Below, piece by piece: positions 22,221 through 33,309 of a stretch of 64,000 nt of DNA. Made by a program: the position numbers and the translations under genes. The first letter of the stretch is position 1. Each line of letters opens with the position of its first letter. A model generated the notes under the pieces. The model was not told where the DNA came from and did no database searches. It worked only from the letters and a program-made list of their open reading frames with translations. The stretch covers positions 1-64,000 of the forward strand of contig JAWPHD010001146.1 of NCBI GenBank assembly GCA_037043455.1. The letters run 5' to 3'. The stretch is from Cyrtodaria siliqua (lineage: Eukaryota > Mollusca > Bivalvia > Adapedonta > Hiatellidae).

Positions 22221-23043
22221 TGTTATATGTTGTTGATTATTGTTGATTACTGTTTTCTATTATTGTTGATAATTGTTGTTGATTACTGTTGTTGATTACT
22301 GTTGATTACTTTTTCTGATTACTGTTGTTGATAACTGTTGATTACTGTTGTTGATTACTGTTGTTGATTACTGTTGATTACTGTTGATTACTGTTGTTAA
22401 TTACTGTTGTTGATTACTGTTGTTGATTACTGTTGTTTCTGTTGTTGATTACTGTTGTTGATAACTGTTGTTACTGTTGTTGAGTACTGTTGTTGATTAA
22501 TGCTGTTTGATTACTGTTGTTACTGATGTAAATTACTGTTGTTGATTACTGTTGTTGTTGTTATTGTTGTTGATTATTGTTGTTGATTACTGTTGTTGAT
22601 TACTGTTGTTGATTATTGCTGTTACTGATGTTGATTACTGTTGTTACTGTTGTTGATTACTGTTGTTACTGTTGTTGTTTACAGTTGTTGATTACTGTTG
22701 TTACTGTTGTTGATTTCTGTTGTTACTGGTGTTTTTACTGTTGTTGTTACTGTTGTTGATTACTGTTGTTGATTACTGTTGTTGATTACTGTTGATGATT
22801 ACTGTTTTTGATTACTGTTGTTGATTACTGTTGTTGATTACTGTTTTTTTATTATTGTTCTTGATAACTGTTCTTGATTACTGTTGTTGATTACTGTTGT
22901 TATTGATTACTGTGATTGATTACTGTTGTTGATTAGTGTTGTTGATTACTGTTGTTATTGTTGTTGATTACTGTTGTTGATTACTGTTGTTGATTACTGT
23001 TGTTATTACACTATTGTTGATTACTGTCGTTGGTTACTGGTGT
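22221..23043. repeat. TGTTGTTGATTAC microsatellite array
   Basis: About 820 bp of the same 13/9-bp units as at 3405-4043, upstream of gene copy 2. Confidence 0.95.
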
Positions 23044-23045
23044 TG

Positions 23046-23422
23046 TCTAGATGCTTTTCCTTTTCAATAAAGAGAGCATAAATATGAAATGTATGCAACC
23101 ATCTTTTATCATATGTAATGGCTAAAACATTTTATTGTATTTGCAGTCGTTAATGTGACATGGATAACCATATGTTTAGTTGATGACATGCTTAGTCAAA
23201 CAAATTTGGTGTGATCAACATTTTACAAGTAAAATGTCATAAAGTCAGAAAAATCTTACGATATTTTATTTGTAAATGATGCTCTAATAAACACATATTA
23301 CTCAAAATTACTAAACTATCATTTTTTCGTAAGATTTGCCAAGGGCAGGTTATACCAGGAAGTAACGGTCAGTTTGATGTAAGAGCTTCAGGTATATAAG
23401 ACATGGTTGTCCGGTGTGGCTT
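23046..23422 (+). promoter_or_regulatory. Promoter of gene copy 2 (TATA box 23393-23400)
   Basis: Same elements as copy 1: CAGGAAGT, GATGTAAG, TATATAAG at 23393-23400 and TTACTTCTC. Untranslated exon 1 is about 23423-23452 with donor GTAAGTAG. Confidence 0.7.
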
Positions 23423-23928
23423 TACTTCTCATCTTCGAGCGTCAAACACACAGTAAGTAGATACATGTTTGTACAATTTATAATTTTAATTTAAACGGAT
23501 TTGGTAAAAGTGAATAAAATTGGACTAAAATATTGGGCATTGACCTCAATTTTATAAATGCATAAAACTTGTTAAATCATTCTGTGAGTTTGTTTTAGTA
23601 TGAAGCCACTCTTCAATTATATAAATAGAGGACTATGTTATGTTAATTCCTTAATGCACTATATGCATTTAGCATAGTTCCGCGCTCAGACTTCATCAAT
23701 ATAAACCAGTTTTACGAAACATTATTGTTTTGACTGACAACTGATGTTTTACCTTGAGTGGCGCTTGGTTCGAATACCTGATTGTTATTAAAATCTCTCC
23801 CTGTAATGAAAACCACGGACTTGTAAATGCAGACTATAACGGCATTTGGCTTTATTGTCGAGACCAAAACCGAAAACAAAATATTATTTTTCCCAATATA
23901 TTAAATTGTTTTACAGAATCAATCAACC

Positions 23929-26900
23929 ATGAAGACCTTCGCCGTCGCCGCTGTCGCTATTGCCTGCGTGATCGCCATGGCTATGGCCAACTATGCCCCA
24001 TACGGGTACGGAGGGTACGGTGGTGTACAGTCCGGGGGTGGACTCGGCGGTGGACTCGGGGGTGGCTGTAAGTAGACAATAAATACAACATTTGTTATAA
24101 TTACCAGTATGTAGGAACAGCTATATGTTCACTATGTCGCATCTGATTAAAAAAATCATATGATTACTCACAAACGCTCACCTGTTTCAAATAACAATAA
24201 CTTCCAGTTGTTGATATTGCGTGCATTAATCATTCGTTTAATTTTGCACACATTTTCTTACAAATGTATACAATCTGACGTTTGTCTTTTTTCTCATCAA
24301 ATATAAACATTTTTTTCGCGGATAATTAAAATCTCTATCATTAACGGAGTGTGCACGAACCTTTGACAAGGAGCTGTATTGCAATTATCCACTGATATCA
24401 ATTATCCACTGATATCAATTATCACTTAAATCAATTATCACTTATATCAATTATCTAGTGATATCAATTATCCACTGATATCAATTAGCTACTGATATCA
24501 ATTATCACTTATATCAATTATCTAGTGATATCAACTATCCACTGATATCAATTATTTACTGATATCAATTAAATACTGATATCAGTTAGCTACTGATATC
24601 AATTATCTACTAATATCAATTATCCACTGATATCAATAATTTACTGATATCAATTAGTTACTAATATCAAATATCACCTATATCAGTTATCCATTGATAT
24701 CAATTCGCTACTGATATCAATTATTTACTGATATGAATTAGCCACTGATATCAATTATTTACTGATATCAACTATCCACTGATATCGATTATCTACTGAT
24801 ATCAATTAGCTACTACTATCAGTTATTTACTGATATCAACTATCCACTGATATCAACTATCCACTGATATCAATTATCTACTGATATAAACTATCCACTG
24901 ATATCAATTATTTACTGATATCAATTAACTACTGATATCAATTATTTACTGATATAATTAGCTACTGATTCAATTATCACTTATATCAATTATCTACTGA
25001 TATCAACTATCCACTGATATCAATTATTTACTGATATCAATTAGCTACTGATGTCAGTTATTTAGAGATATCAATTAGCTACTGATAACAATTATCACTT
25101 ATATCAATTAGCTTCTGATATCAATTATCTACTGGTATCAATTATTCACTGATATCAACTAGCCACTGATATCAATTATTTACTGATATCAATTAGCTAC
25201 TGATATCAATTATCTACTGGTATCAACTATCCACTGATATCAATTATTTACTGATATCAATTATCCACTGATATCAATTATCACTTATATCAATTATCCA
25301 CTGATATCAATTAGCTACTGATATCAATTATCCACTGATATCAATTATCTACTGATATCAATTAGCTAGTGATATCAATTATCTACTGGTATCAAATATC
25401 CACTGATATCAATTATATACTGATATCAATTATCCACTGATATTAACTATCTACTGATATCAATTATCCACTGATATCAATTATCTACAGATATCAATTA
25501 GCCACTGATATCAATTATCCACTGGTATCAATTATCCACTGATATCAATTATCACTTATATCAATTATCCACTGGTATCAATTATCCACTGATATCAATT
25601 ATCTACTGATATCAATTATCCACTGATATCAATTAGCTACTGATAACAGTTACCCATTGATATCAATCAAGTAACGCGCTTTATCAAATATCTGTCATTT
25701 ACCACCGGCATTTAAAACCACATGAACGCTGAAAAACTAAGAATTACTTTTGATATTTACTTATTTTCACGTAGGAGAATGATAATGCTATCTTCTACTG
25801 ACCACCGTCAGTTTAGTTTTAGACAGTAGAGTAGTGACAGTTTGGATGCGCGCGCACTGGCCAGTAGCTCCGCCCTTTCTATTACAGCATACTGGATGCG
25901 TGCACAATAGCCTGGTTGCAAAGTGAAGTTTGTTCGAAATTAGACGTTATTTGTTTTTCAATATAAAGTAACAAGTGATTGTAAATATTCAGGGTTAAGT
26001 GAATCACGCTGTAGCTGAGGCATTAACAAAAAATAGGTTGTATATAAGAAAAACACGACCCGCTAATGTGCCTATTTTCTTATCTCTGTTTCTTTCTCTT
26101 TTAGTGTTGGGCCTTCTCGCCTTGCTGTTCTTGTTGCCCCTGCTGTTCGGCGGCAGCTTGGGCGGTTTGGGCGGCGGATCCACAGGTACCGGATCAACCA
26201 CCATCATCTACGGAAACTTTTCCGCCCCGTAAGTATTCACGTTGTCTAAATGAACATTGTATATATTACGAATACTAACGATCTATTTGACGTCTGCAAC
26301 AAAAATCTCTGTCATGTTTTTGGGGCCTTGAAATACATGCTCGTTATCCAGATCGTTTAATAATTATCAGCGCAAACTTTCTACCTCGAATTCATATTTA
26401 ATTTCATTTCATTGGATGAAACCTAACACGCGACTTCGTTTGCAAAATGTTTACACATGCATGGACTTTGATTGGAGGAGCTACTTTTCTTGCGTGATAG
26501 TCGTCGAACTATTTATCTTCTTTTACATTTCTCACTCTCAAAAAGCAACTTTTAAACGAAGGGTTGGACTTATCAGTGTTAACTGTGATGTAGTCTATGG
26601 CGTTTATGCATGTTTTAACTTTTCAGAATCCCGTGCACAGTTAACACGAACGTTTCGGAATTTAATTAATGTACTCTTAGCAAGAGATGGATATTTTAAA
26701 GAGATGGGGTTGTTTTTCAGGAACTGGAGTCAATCTAATAGAATTACGGGTATATAAAGCCGTCATACTGTGTTTCAGTTTTATCTTTGAACTAAACTAA
26801 GCCCCATAAGCAAATAAGCCGTCCGATTTAATTAAATAGTTTGGTCTGGAATACTGGAAGACTTCGCTAGATTTTGTTACATATAAGTCACGAATACTAA

Positions 26901-27245
26901 TAATATGATGCGTTAAGGCTCTAATAAAGTCATGTATAGTGATACACTTTCATTGACATGCGGCTCAAATCAATGCAAGTGTACATATCAATTGAAGCTG
27001 AAATACATGTTGGTGGTTTACAGTTGAAGATGTATTTAGACTGAACCCAACCATTCTTCCACATTTTAATCTTGTGTATTAGTAAAGGTAGTCTTGCCTA
27101 CAAAGTCCGCTAGGTGGCGTCACAATCGTCACCATCGTCCAATGCTGTCTTACTATTAAATACCCCAATATGCGAATACTAGTACACATTACAAAGCACT
27201 TATAACATGTAACGTTCATATATTTTCAGAACTGGTGGCAAGTAA
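23929..27245 (+). CDS. Small secreted Gly/Leu-rich protein, gene copy 2 (spliced)
   Basis: Coding exons are 23929-24067, 26105-26228 and 27230-27245. Introns are 23453-23916 (in the 5' UTR), 24068-26104 and 26229-27229. Joining them gives 92 residues identical to copy 1; the nucleotide differences between these copies are synonymous. The Met at 23929 follows a conserved AATCAATCAACC leader. Intron 2 is more than twice as long as in copy 1 because its 17-bp minisatellite is expanded, while intron 3 is shorter because it lacks the insertions of copy 1. Exon 2 is identical in nucleotide sequence to that of copy 3, which suggests a recent duplication or gene conversion between them. Function is unrecognised; the signal peptide implies secretion. 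Confidence 0.87.
24380..25665. repeat. 17-bp GATATC minisatellite in intron 2 of copy 2
   Basis: About 75 units of the ATTATCCACTGATATCA type, with variants TAGCTACTG, TTTACTG and TCACTTAT. This is the longest of the three orthologous arrays. Confidence 0.95.
27107..27120 (+). promoter_or_regulatory. CTCF-like motif in intron 3 of copy 2
   Basis: CCGCTAGGTGGCGT, the same site and context as in copies 1 and 3. Confidence 0.4.
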
Positions 27246-27390
27246 ATGATAGAGAACATAGTATTTGGCTCGACAAACATGTGTCACGAGTGGCCGATGT
27301 TTACAGCGTGTTTTGCACGTGCACGTGTTTCGTTGTGCAGTTGTTATATAGCTGTTATTTATTTAAAATAAATTGTAAATTACATCAACA
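27246..27390 (+). other. 3' UTR and poly(A) signal of copy 2
   Basis: Conserved 3' UTR with GCACGTGCACGTG and AATAAA at 27367-27372. The end is estimated. Confidence 0.7.
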
Positions 27391-27554
27391 TATATCTTAT
27401 TTTTCTTTCGCATCCTGATACAATTTTACGTTGTTTTAGTAAGTGCGTATTATTTAAAATACTATTATAATGGTGGTTTAAGGCACGTCAACACTAAACG
27501 GTTACATGAGGCCAACATAAATGCACATTCCAGACCAGCTTTCATTAACATCGA

Positions 27555-28195
27555 AATATAGGCATAGAAGGGCTCTGACTGGTGAAACATAGGCAGATAA
27601 GGGCTCAGACTGGTGCAATGTAGGCATAAAAGGGCTCAGACTGGTGAAATATATGCATAGAAGGGCTTAGACTGGTGAAATATAGGCATAGAAGGTATCA
27701 GACTAGTAAAATATAGGCATAGAAGGGCTTAGACTGGTGAAATAGAGGCATAGAAGGGCTCAGACTGGTGAAAGGCTCAGACTGGTGAAATATAGGCATA
27801 GAAGGGCTCAGATTGGTGAAATATAAGCATAGAAGGGATCAGACTGGTGAAATATAGGCATATAAGGGCTCAGTCTGGTGAAATATAGGCATATAAGGGC
27901 TCCTACTAGTGAAATATAACCATAGAAGGCCTCAGATTGGTGAAATATAGGCATAGAAGGGCTCAGACTGGTGAAATGTAGGCAGAAAAGTGCTTAGACT
28001 GGTGAACTATAGGCATAGAAGGGCTCAGACTGGTGAAACATAGGCATAGAAGCGCTCAGACAGGTGAAATATAGGCATAGAAGTGCTCAGACTGGTAAAA
28101 TATAGGCATAGAGGGGCTCAGACAGGTAAAATATAGGCATAAAAGTGCTTAGACTGGTGAAATATAGGCATAGACGTGTTCAGACTGGTGAAATA
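27555..28195. repeat. 31-bp minisatellite downstream of copy 2
   Basis: About 21 units of GGCATAGAAGGGCTCAGACT plus GGTGAAATATA. Confidence 0.95.
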
Positions 28196-28214
28196 AATAC
28201 GTTGAATTGAACAA

Positions 28215-28364
28215 CTATTGGTCTGCCATCCTTATAAAAAAGAAAGATCCAAAATAGATGGGATGGTCAACATGGTTGACTTTTCTCATGCCTAAATTAT
28301 GCATTTGATTGAAAATACGCCATCCAATTTACATATTTTATATAAAAAGATGGCGGACCAATAG
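28215..28364. mobile_element. 150-bp inverted-repeat element (MITE)
   Basis: Termini CTATTGGTCTGCCATC and GATGGCGGACCAATAG are inverted repeats extending into TTTATAAAAA/TTTTATATAAA. The copy at 42791-42940 has the same length and position relative to the gene. Confidence 0.8.
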
Positions 28365-28501
28365 ACGTTAAAGTGAAAATGCTTAAGTAATCAGTCAAGT
28401 CAAGTCAAGAATGGTCGGTTTAACAAAAAGGTATCGCAACGAGCATTTGACCCCGACACATATAAGATGAATTTAAACAATATGCATATGTATGCATATG
28501 T
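28365..28501. other. Unassigned spacer
   Basis: Matches 42941-43080 in the next unit. No gene is seen. Confidence 0.5.
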
Positions 28502-28830
28502 CTTTCTTGCATACCGGACAAGGATATCCGTCATTTTACCGGGGCTAGATATTTCCATCTCACCCTAGGGTCGAGATAAAATTCACGCGCGCCATCCGGT
28601 ATGCCGGAAAACATGCAAAACGTTAGTAGCTGGCGGCGTCAACGCACAGCATGTCTCTGATACGCAAGAAAAAGAATCTATCATGGGTTTTCGGTTCAGA
28701 TATGGAATTCCAACCCTCGGTATAAGTGTTTTAATCGGAACCTCGGCAGAGCCTCGGTTCCGATATAAACACGTATACCTCGGGTTGGAATTCCCTATCT
28801 TCACCGGATACCCATAAAATATTCTTATAG
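28502..28830. mobile_element. Double-hairpin foldback element, copy A
   Basis: Contains GCATACCGGA (28509-) paired with TCCGGTATGC (28595-28604), and a long inverted repeat at 28683-28815 with arms of about 60 bp centred on the GAACCTCGGCAGAGCCTCGG region. Unit 3 lacks it at the equivalent place (near 43082), so it is an insertion. The ORF at 28583-28879 only reflects the repeat. Confidence 0.75.
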
Positions 28831-29137
28831 TATCACACAAACTAACAGTAAGACATATCAAATGCAGTACTAATAACATGTTTATATAAATACATTATTA
28901 ACTTTTACTCTTGATATATGAATTATATTTTGAGTTAATTAAAAGAAGCATTGTTACTATATGAATTACTACTATATGAAAATGTGGTTACAAATATTAA
29001 AGTAGGATAACATAGCGTTGTCAGCATAACATCAAAACGTATAAACAAAAAAAAAGCAAGCACATACATATATCAAACATAACAGGCTCTGCAATACTGA
29101 TACATTCATAAGCAACCTGAAACATGTAAAATATAGC
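28831..29137. other. Unassigned AT-rich spacer
   Basis: Matches 43083-43375 after gene copy 3. No ORF or RNA gene is apparent. Confidence 0.5.
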
Positions 29138-29480
29138 ATTCTTGCATACCGGACAAGGATATCCGTCATTTAACCGGTGCTAGATATTTCCATCTCACCC
29201 TAAGGGTCGAGATAAAATTTACGCGCGCCAACATCCGGTATGCAGGAAAATATGTAAAACGTTAGTAGCTGGAGGCGTCAACGCACAACATGTCTCCGCT
29301 ATGCAATGATATGGAAGACAAAGAATCTATCATGGGTATTCGGTTCAGATAGGGAATTCCAACTCTCGGTATAAGTGTTTTAATCGGAACCTTGGCAGAA
29401 CCTCGGTTCCGATAAAAACACTTTTACCTCGGGTTGAATTCCCCATCTTCTCCGGATACCCATGAAAGATTCTTATAATA
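29138..29480. mobile_element. Double-hairpin foldback element, copy B
   Basis: Second copy of 28502-28830; the hairpin arms span 29332-29463. Again absent from the equivalent position of unit 3 (near 43378). Confidence 0.75.
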
Positions 29481-29534
29481 CACAAAGTAAAATAAATATA
29501 AATCTGATGCAATAAGCTGATAAATATATCAATT

Positions 29535-30187
29535 AAACGGTGCACATGTAAATAGTTAAACTGTAAGGTGCACATATAAATCGTTAAAATGTAAGGTGCA
29601 CATATAAATCGTTACACTTTAAGGTGCACATATAAATCGTTAAACTGTAAGGTGCACATATAAATAGTTACACTTTAAGGTGCACATATAAATTGTTAAA
29701 CGGTAAGGTGCAAATATACATAGTTAAACTGTAAGGTGCACGCATAAATCGTTTAACTGCAAGGTGCACTTATAAATAGTTAAACTCTAAGGTGTACATA
29801 TAAATCGATAAACTGTAAGATGCACATGTAAACTGTTAAATTATAAGGTACACATATAAAGAGTTAAACTTAAAGGTGCACATATAAATCGATAAAATGT
29901 AAGGTGCACATAAATAAATCGTTAAACTGTAAGGGGCACATATAAATAGTTAAACTATAAGATGCATATATAAATTGTTAAATCATAAGGTGCACGTATA
30001 ACTCGTTGAATTGCAAGGTGCACATATAAATAGTTAAACTGTAATATGCACATATAAATCGTTAAACAGTAACGTGCAACTATAAATAGCTAAACTGCAA
30101 GGTGCACATACAAATCATTAAACTGTAAGGTGCAAATATAAGCAGATAAACTGTAAGGTGCACATATAAATCTTTAAACTGTAAATA
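29535..30187. repeat. 28-bp satellite array
   Basis: About 23 units, well conserved (GTTAAACTGTAAG, GTGCACATATAAATCG). Confidence 0.95.
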
Positions 30188-32688
30188 TAAATATAAAAAT
30201 CGAACAGTAAAGCAGCATTCAAGGACGACAGTCAACCACAAACACACACAGAAACAAATCACAAATTTAAAGATGAATAAAGGGCCAAATAAGATATCAC
30301 AAACACAAAAGGGTTGACAACAGGGCTACCACCTTGGAACGGTCAGTGGCAAAAAAGGCCGCTGGGGGTTTAAACCAGGTTCTAGGGTCCACCAAACCTC
30401 ACACTTACCCTACTGTCAACCAAACAAAACGGGACAGTGTAAATAAAGAAATCTCAGCCATGAACTATTCTCTAACCAAATGGCAGCATTAATAGGCAAT
30501 ATAAGTAAAACACAAAGATGTTCGTGTATAAGATGCCCGAATACCCATGATAAACCACAAAGAAGGTACTCAATGACTTGGCAGAAGCCAGAGCAACAAG
30601 AGAATAACCATTGAGGGTACGACAAGACAAGACTGCAGACAAACATCGAACGTCATCGTCCTTTTGGGCTTTAGGTAGACGTCATCATAGGGTCCACAGC
30701 CTGGCCGGTCATTGCACAATCAAAGAGGAAAGCATAGTGGCGAACTGTAAATGGGTCCACCACCAAGCATGCAGTGCGTTGCAAAATGATAGGGCCATAA
30801 CCTCTTTTGATAAACCTTTTAACAAGTTCAACAAAGATAATATGAAAGAAAGTGATAATGACCAAGGATCTTAAGAAGTCACGTCACCATAGACGTCTAG
30901 AAGTCAGGTTGTGATAGTCCTTGTCGCAGAAGAGTTTTTAAATTACTTTTATGTTTGGAAAGGATACCAGGGTTACGATAATACAATTTTTCAAAGGTTT
31001 ACGAAGTTTATGGTTACGGCAACCCTGATGGAGTAGCTTTTTAATTATACAAAGATTACGAATATTAAAGTCCTCAACTCGAGAACAAGCTCTAGCAAAA
31101 CGAATAAGTTGAGACCCATAGGAAGTTGCTCGGGGAACATTCCCATCCAAGTGGGGATAATTAACAATATCAAAATAAAATCATCTCTCTTACCATATAT
31201 TTTGCTAATTATTTCACCATTTTCAATGGCGAGATGTAAATCAAGAATAGAAGCGTTAGTATCAGAACTTTTAGCTTTGTTAAGTTGAAGTTCTTTATGT
31301 ATATATGATTAACCATAGTAGAAAAGAAAGGGTTGTCAATGTTTTATATGTCATCCAGATACCGAGAGGTGTCATTAAAGGGAGTACATAAGGATTTTTC
31401 TAGAAATATCTTAAATTATAAAAATGTTCCAGTTCATGATCATCAATCAAAATATAATGTTAGAACCATTTTGTTAATGTCTAAACTTTGAAAACACCTT
31501 ATAGCTGGGACGGAATCGGAAGTAAAATGCTGAAATTAACCCTGGTGCGTCACCTAGAATAGCAGGTATTAATGTGCAAAATGAAGTTCTTTGCAAATAA
31601 GGGGTCATTTTTAGACTCACTCATTATGTTTAGGACATATAGAAATGAAAATATTAATATTTTAAATTTTTAGTCGGACACCTAGACCCCCATGAAAATC
31701 CTGATGTACTCCCTTTAAAGGCCTCAATAACATATTCCTGGGTATCTGGTGAAAGACTCAACATGAAATCCCTTTCATAGCAATATAAAAACAAATCTGC
31801 GACAAGTGGTGCACAGTTCGTACTCATAGGGATACAAACAATTTGTCTATAGACGGTCGTTCCATACCTGACGAAAATATTATCTAATTGGACGATGAGT
31901 GCTTCACAAACTTCTTGAAATGTCCACATAGTGTAATTGTCTAAACTGCCGTTAGTAAAAAAGGCTTTAATGTTATTACAAGCCAAAAAATTAGTATTTT
32001 CCTAGCGAATGTTTTTTGAATAATAGCAAAAACCTTGTCTTTGATAAGGTGATGTGTAAGGTTGTATATAGTGTAGAGAAGACCTTTCGGAAACAGATGC
32101 CGAATACGCTTATCAACAATATCAAAATCAAAATTACCAGTGATGACATGACCTGCTGGAGCATAGCAACATTTTGATGTGTTACATTCACATTCCTTAG
32201 GAGTGTTATTTATTATATCAAGGTCAGAAACTATTTTGTTGTAGTTGAAAATATTATTTCTAATAGGTTATATACTTATAACAAATTACAGGACTTTCTG
32301 AATGTTTTAAATATTTCGGGATAGAATCAACTACATGATTAACTCGAAAAATACTAGGCATGTCAATGAAATCAATACCTTTATTAAGATATAGTGTTTT
32401 AAGAAAATGTCTGACGTGATCAGACTTCTTATCCATAGGGTCGGAGAACATGTTGTGTGTAGCTTTGAATTATGGAAGCAGTGTTATACAAGGGATCTGT
32501 ACGAATAAATATTTTGTCTGCTTTCTCGTCGATCAACTGGACAGAGAGGTAAGCTCGTGAAAGCATAGAGCATGGAGTGCTTTCCAAACTGTTTAAAAAT
32601 AGTATGGAAATCAGCGACTGAAATCACGCGATTGATTTTTGATGTTACCATTACGCCTACGACCATGAGACCTAGAGTTACGCTTTCG
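30188..32688 (-). mobile_element. Penelope-like element, near full RT region, degenerate
   Basis: Terminal block and 3' UTR at 30188-30660. Minus frames follow: C-terminal KRGYGPIILQRTACL (30671-30865), thumb (30938-31150), and palm plus fingers-side PLDNYTMWTFQEV and TNCAPLVADLFLYCYERDFML (31720-31986; motif quoted in part, the full stretch is at those positions). Pre-RT KGIDFIDMPSIFRVNHVVDS is at 32260-32451 and the linker lies towards 32680. It is interrupted by a TTAA-flanked element at 31379-31714. Several frameshifts are present. It meets the satellite at 32688. Confidence 0.75.
31379..31714. mobile_element. 336-bp inverted-repeat element with TTAA target duplication
   Basis: Perfect 11-bp ends AGGGAGTACAT and ATGTACTCCCT, extended by an imperfect match AAGGATTTT/AAAATCCTG. 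TTAA flanks it at 31375-31378 and 31715-31718. The empty site CATTAAAGGCTTC/CATTAAATGCCTC is seen in copies at 9950 and 14310. A TTAA duplication is the hallmark of piggyBac-type transposition. It has no coding capacity, so it is non-autonomous. Confidence 0.85.
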
Positions 32689-33305
32689 TTTGCACATAAA
32701 AATCGTTAAACTGTAAGGTGCACATATAAATCGTTACACTTTAAGGTAATAATTAAACTGTAAAGTGCGAATATAAATCGTTAATCTGTATTGTGCACAT
32801 ATAAATCGATAAACTGTAAGGTGCACATATAAATCGTTGAACTCTAAGGTATACATATAAATAATTAAACTGTAATGTTATCATGATATAAATTGTTAAA
32901 CTGTAAGGTGCACATGTAAATCTTTAAAATGCAAGTTGCACATATAAATAGTTCGACTGTAAGGTGCGCAAATCAATAGTTAAACTGTAAGGTGCTCATA
33001 TAAATCGTATGGTGTACATATACATATCGGTAAACTGTAAGGATCACATATAAATAATTAAACCGCAAGGTGCACATATAAATAGTTAAACTGTAAGGTG
33101 CACATATAAATCGTTAAACTGTAAGATGCACTTATAAATCGTTAAACTGTAAGATGCACATATAAATTGTTAAACTGTAAGGTGCACATGTAAATCGTTA
33201 AAATGCAAGGTGCACAAATAAATAGTTAAACTGTACGGTGCACATGTAAATATGTAAATAGTTAAACTATAAGGTGCACATATAAATAGTTAAAATGTAA
33301 GGTGA
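32689..33305. repeat. 28-bp satellite array
   Basis: About 22 units, ending at GTAAGGTGATATG where the LINE is inserted. Confidence 0.94.
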
Positions 33306-33309
33306 TATG

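Noticed and set aside
23754..24071. A 105-codon frame ending in an Arg-rich domain (and the similar frame at 39247-39465)
   Set aside because: It is a shifted reading of exon 2 of the secreted-peptide gene. The other frame has the signal peptide, matching splice phases and synonymous-only changes.
28583..28879. A 98-codon open frame with several cysteines, as a candidate small secreted protein
   Set aside because: It lies across a hairpin element, and the sister copy at 29138-29480 does not keep the frame.
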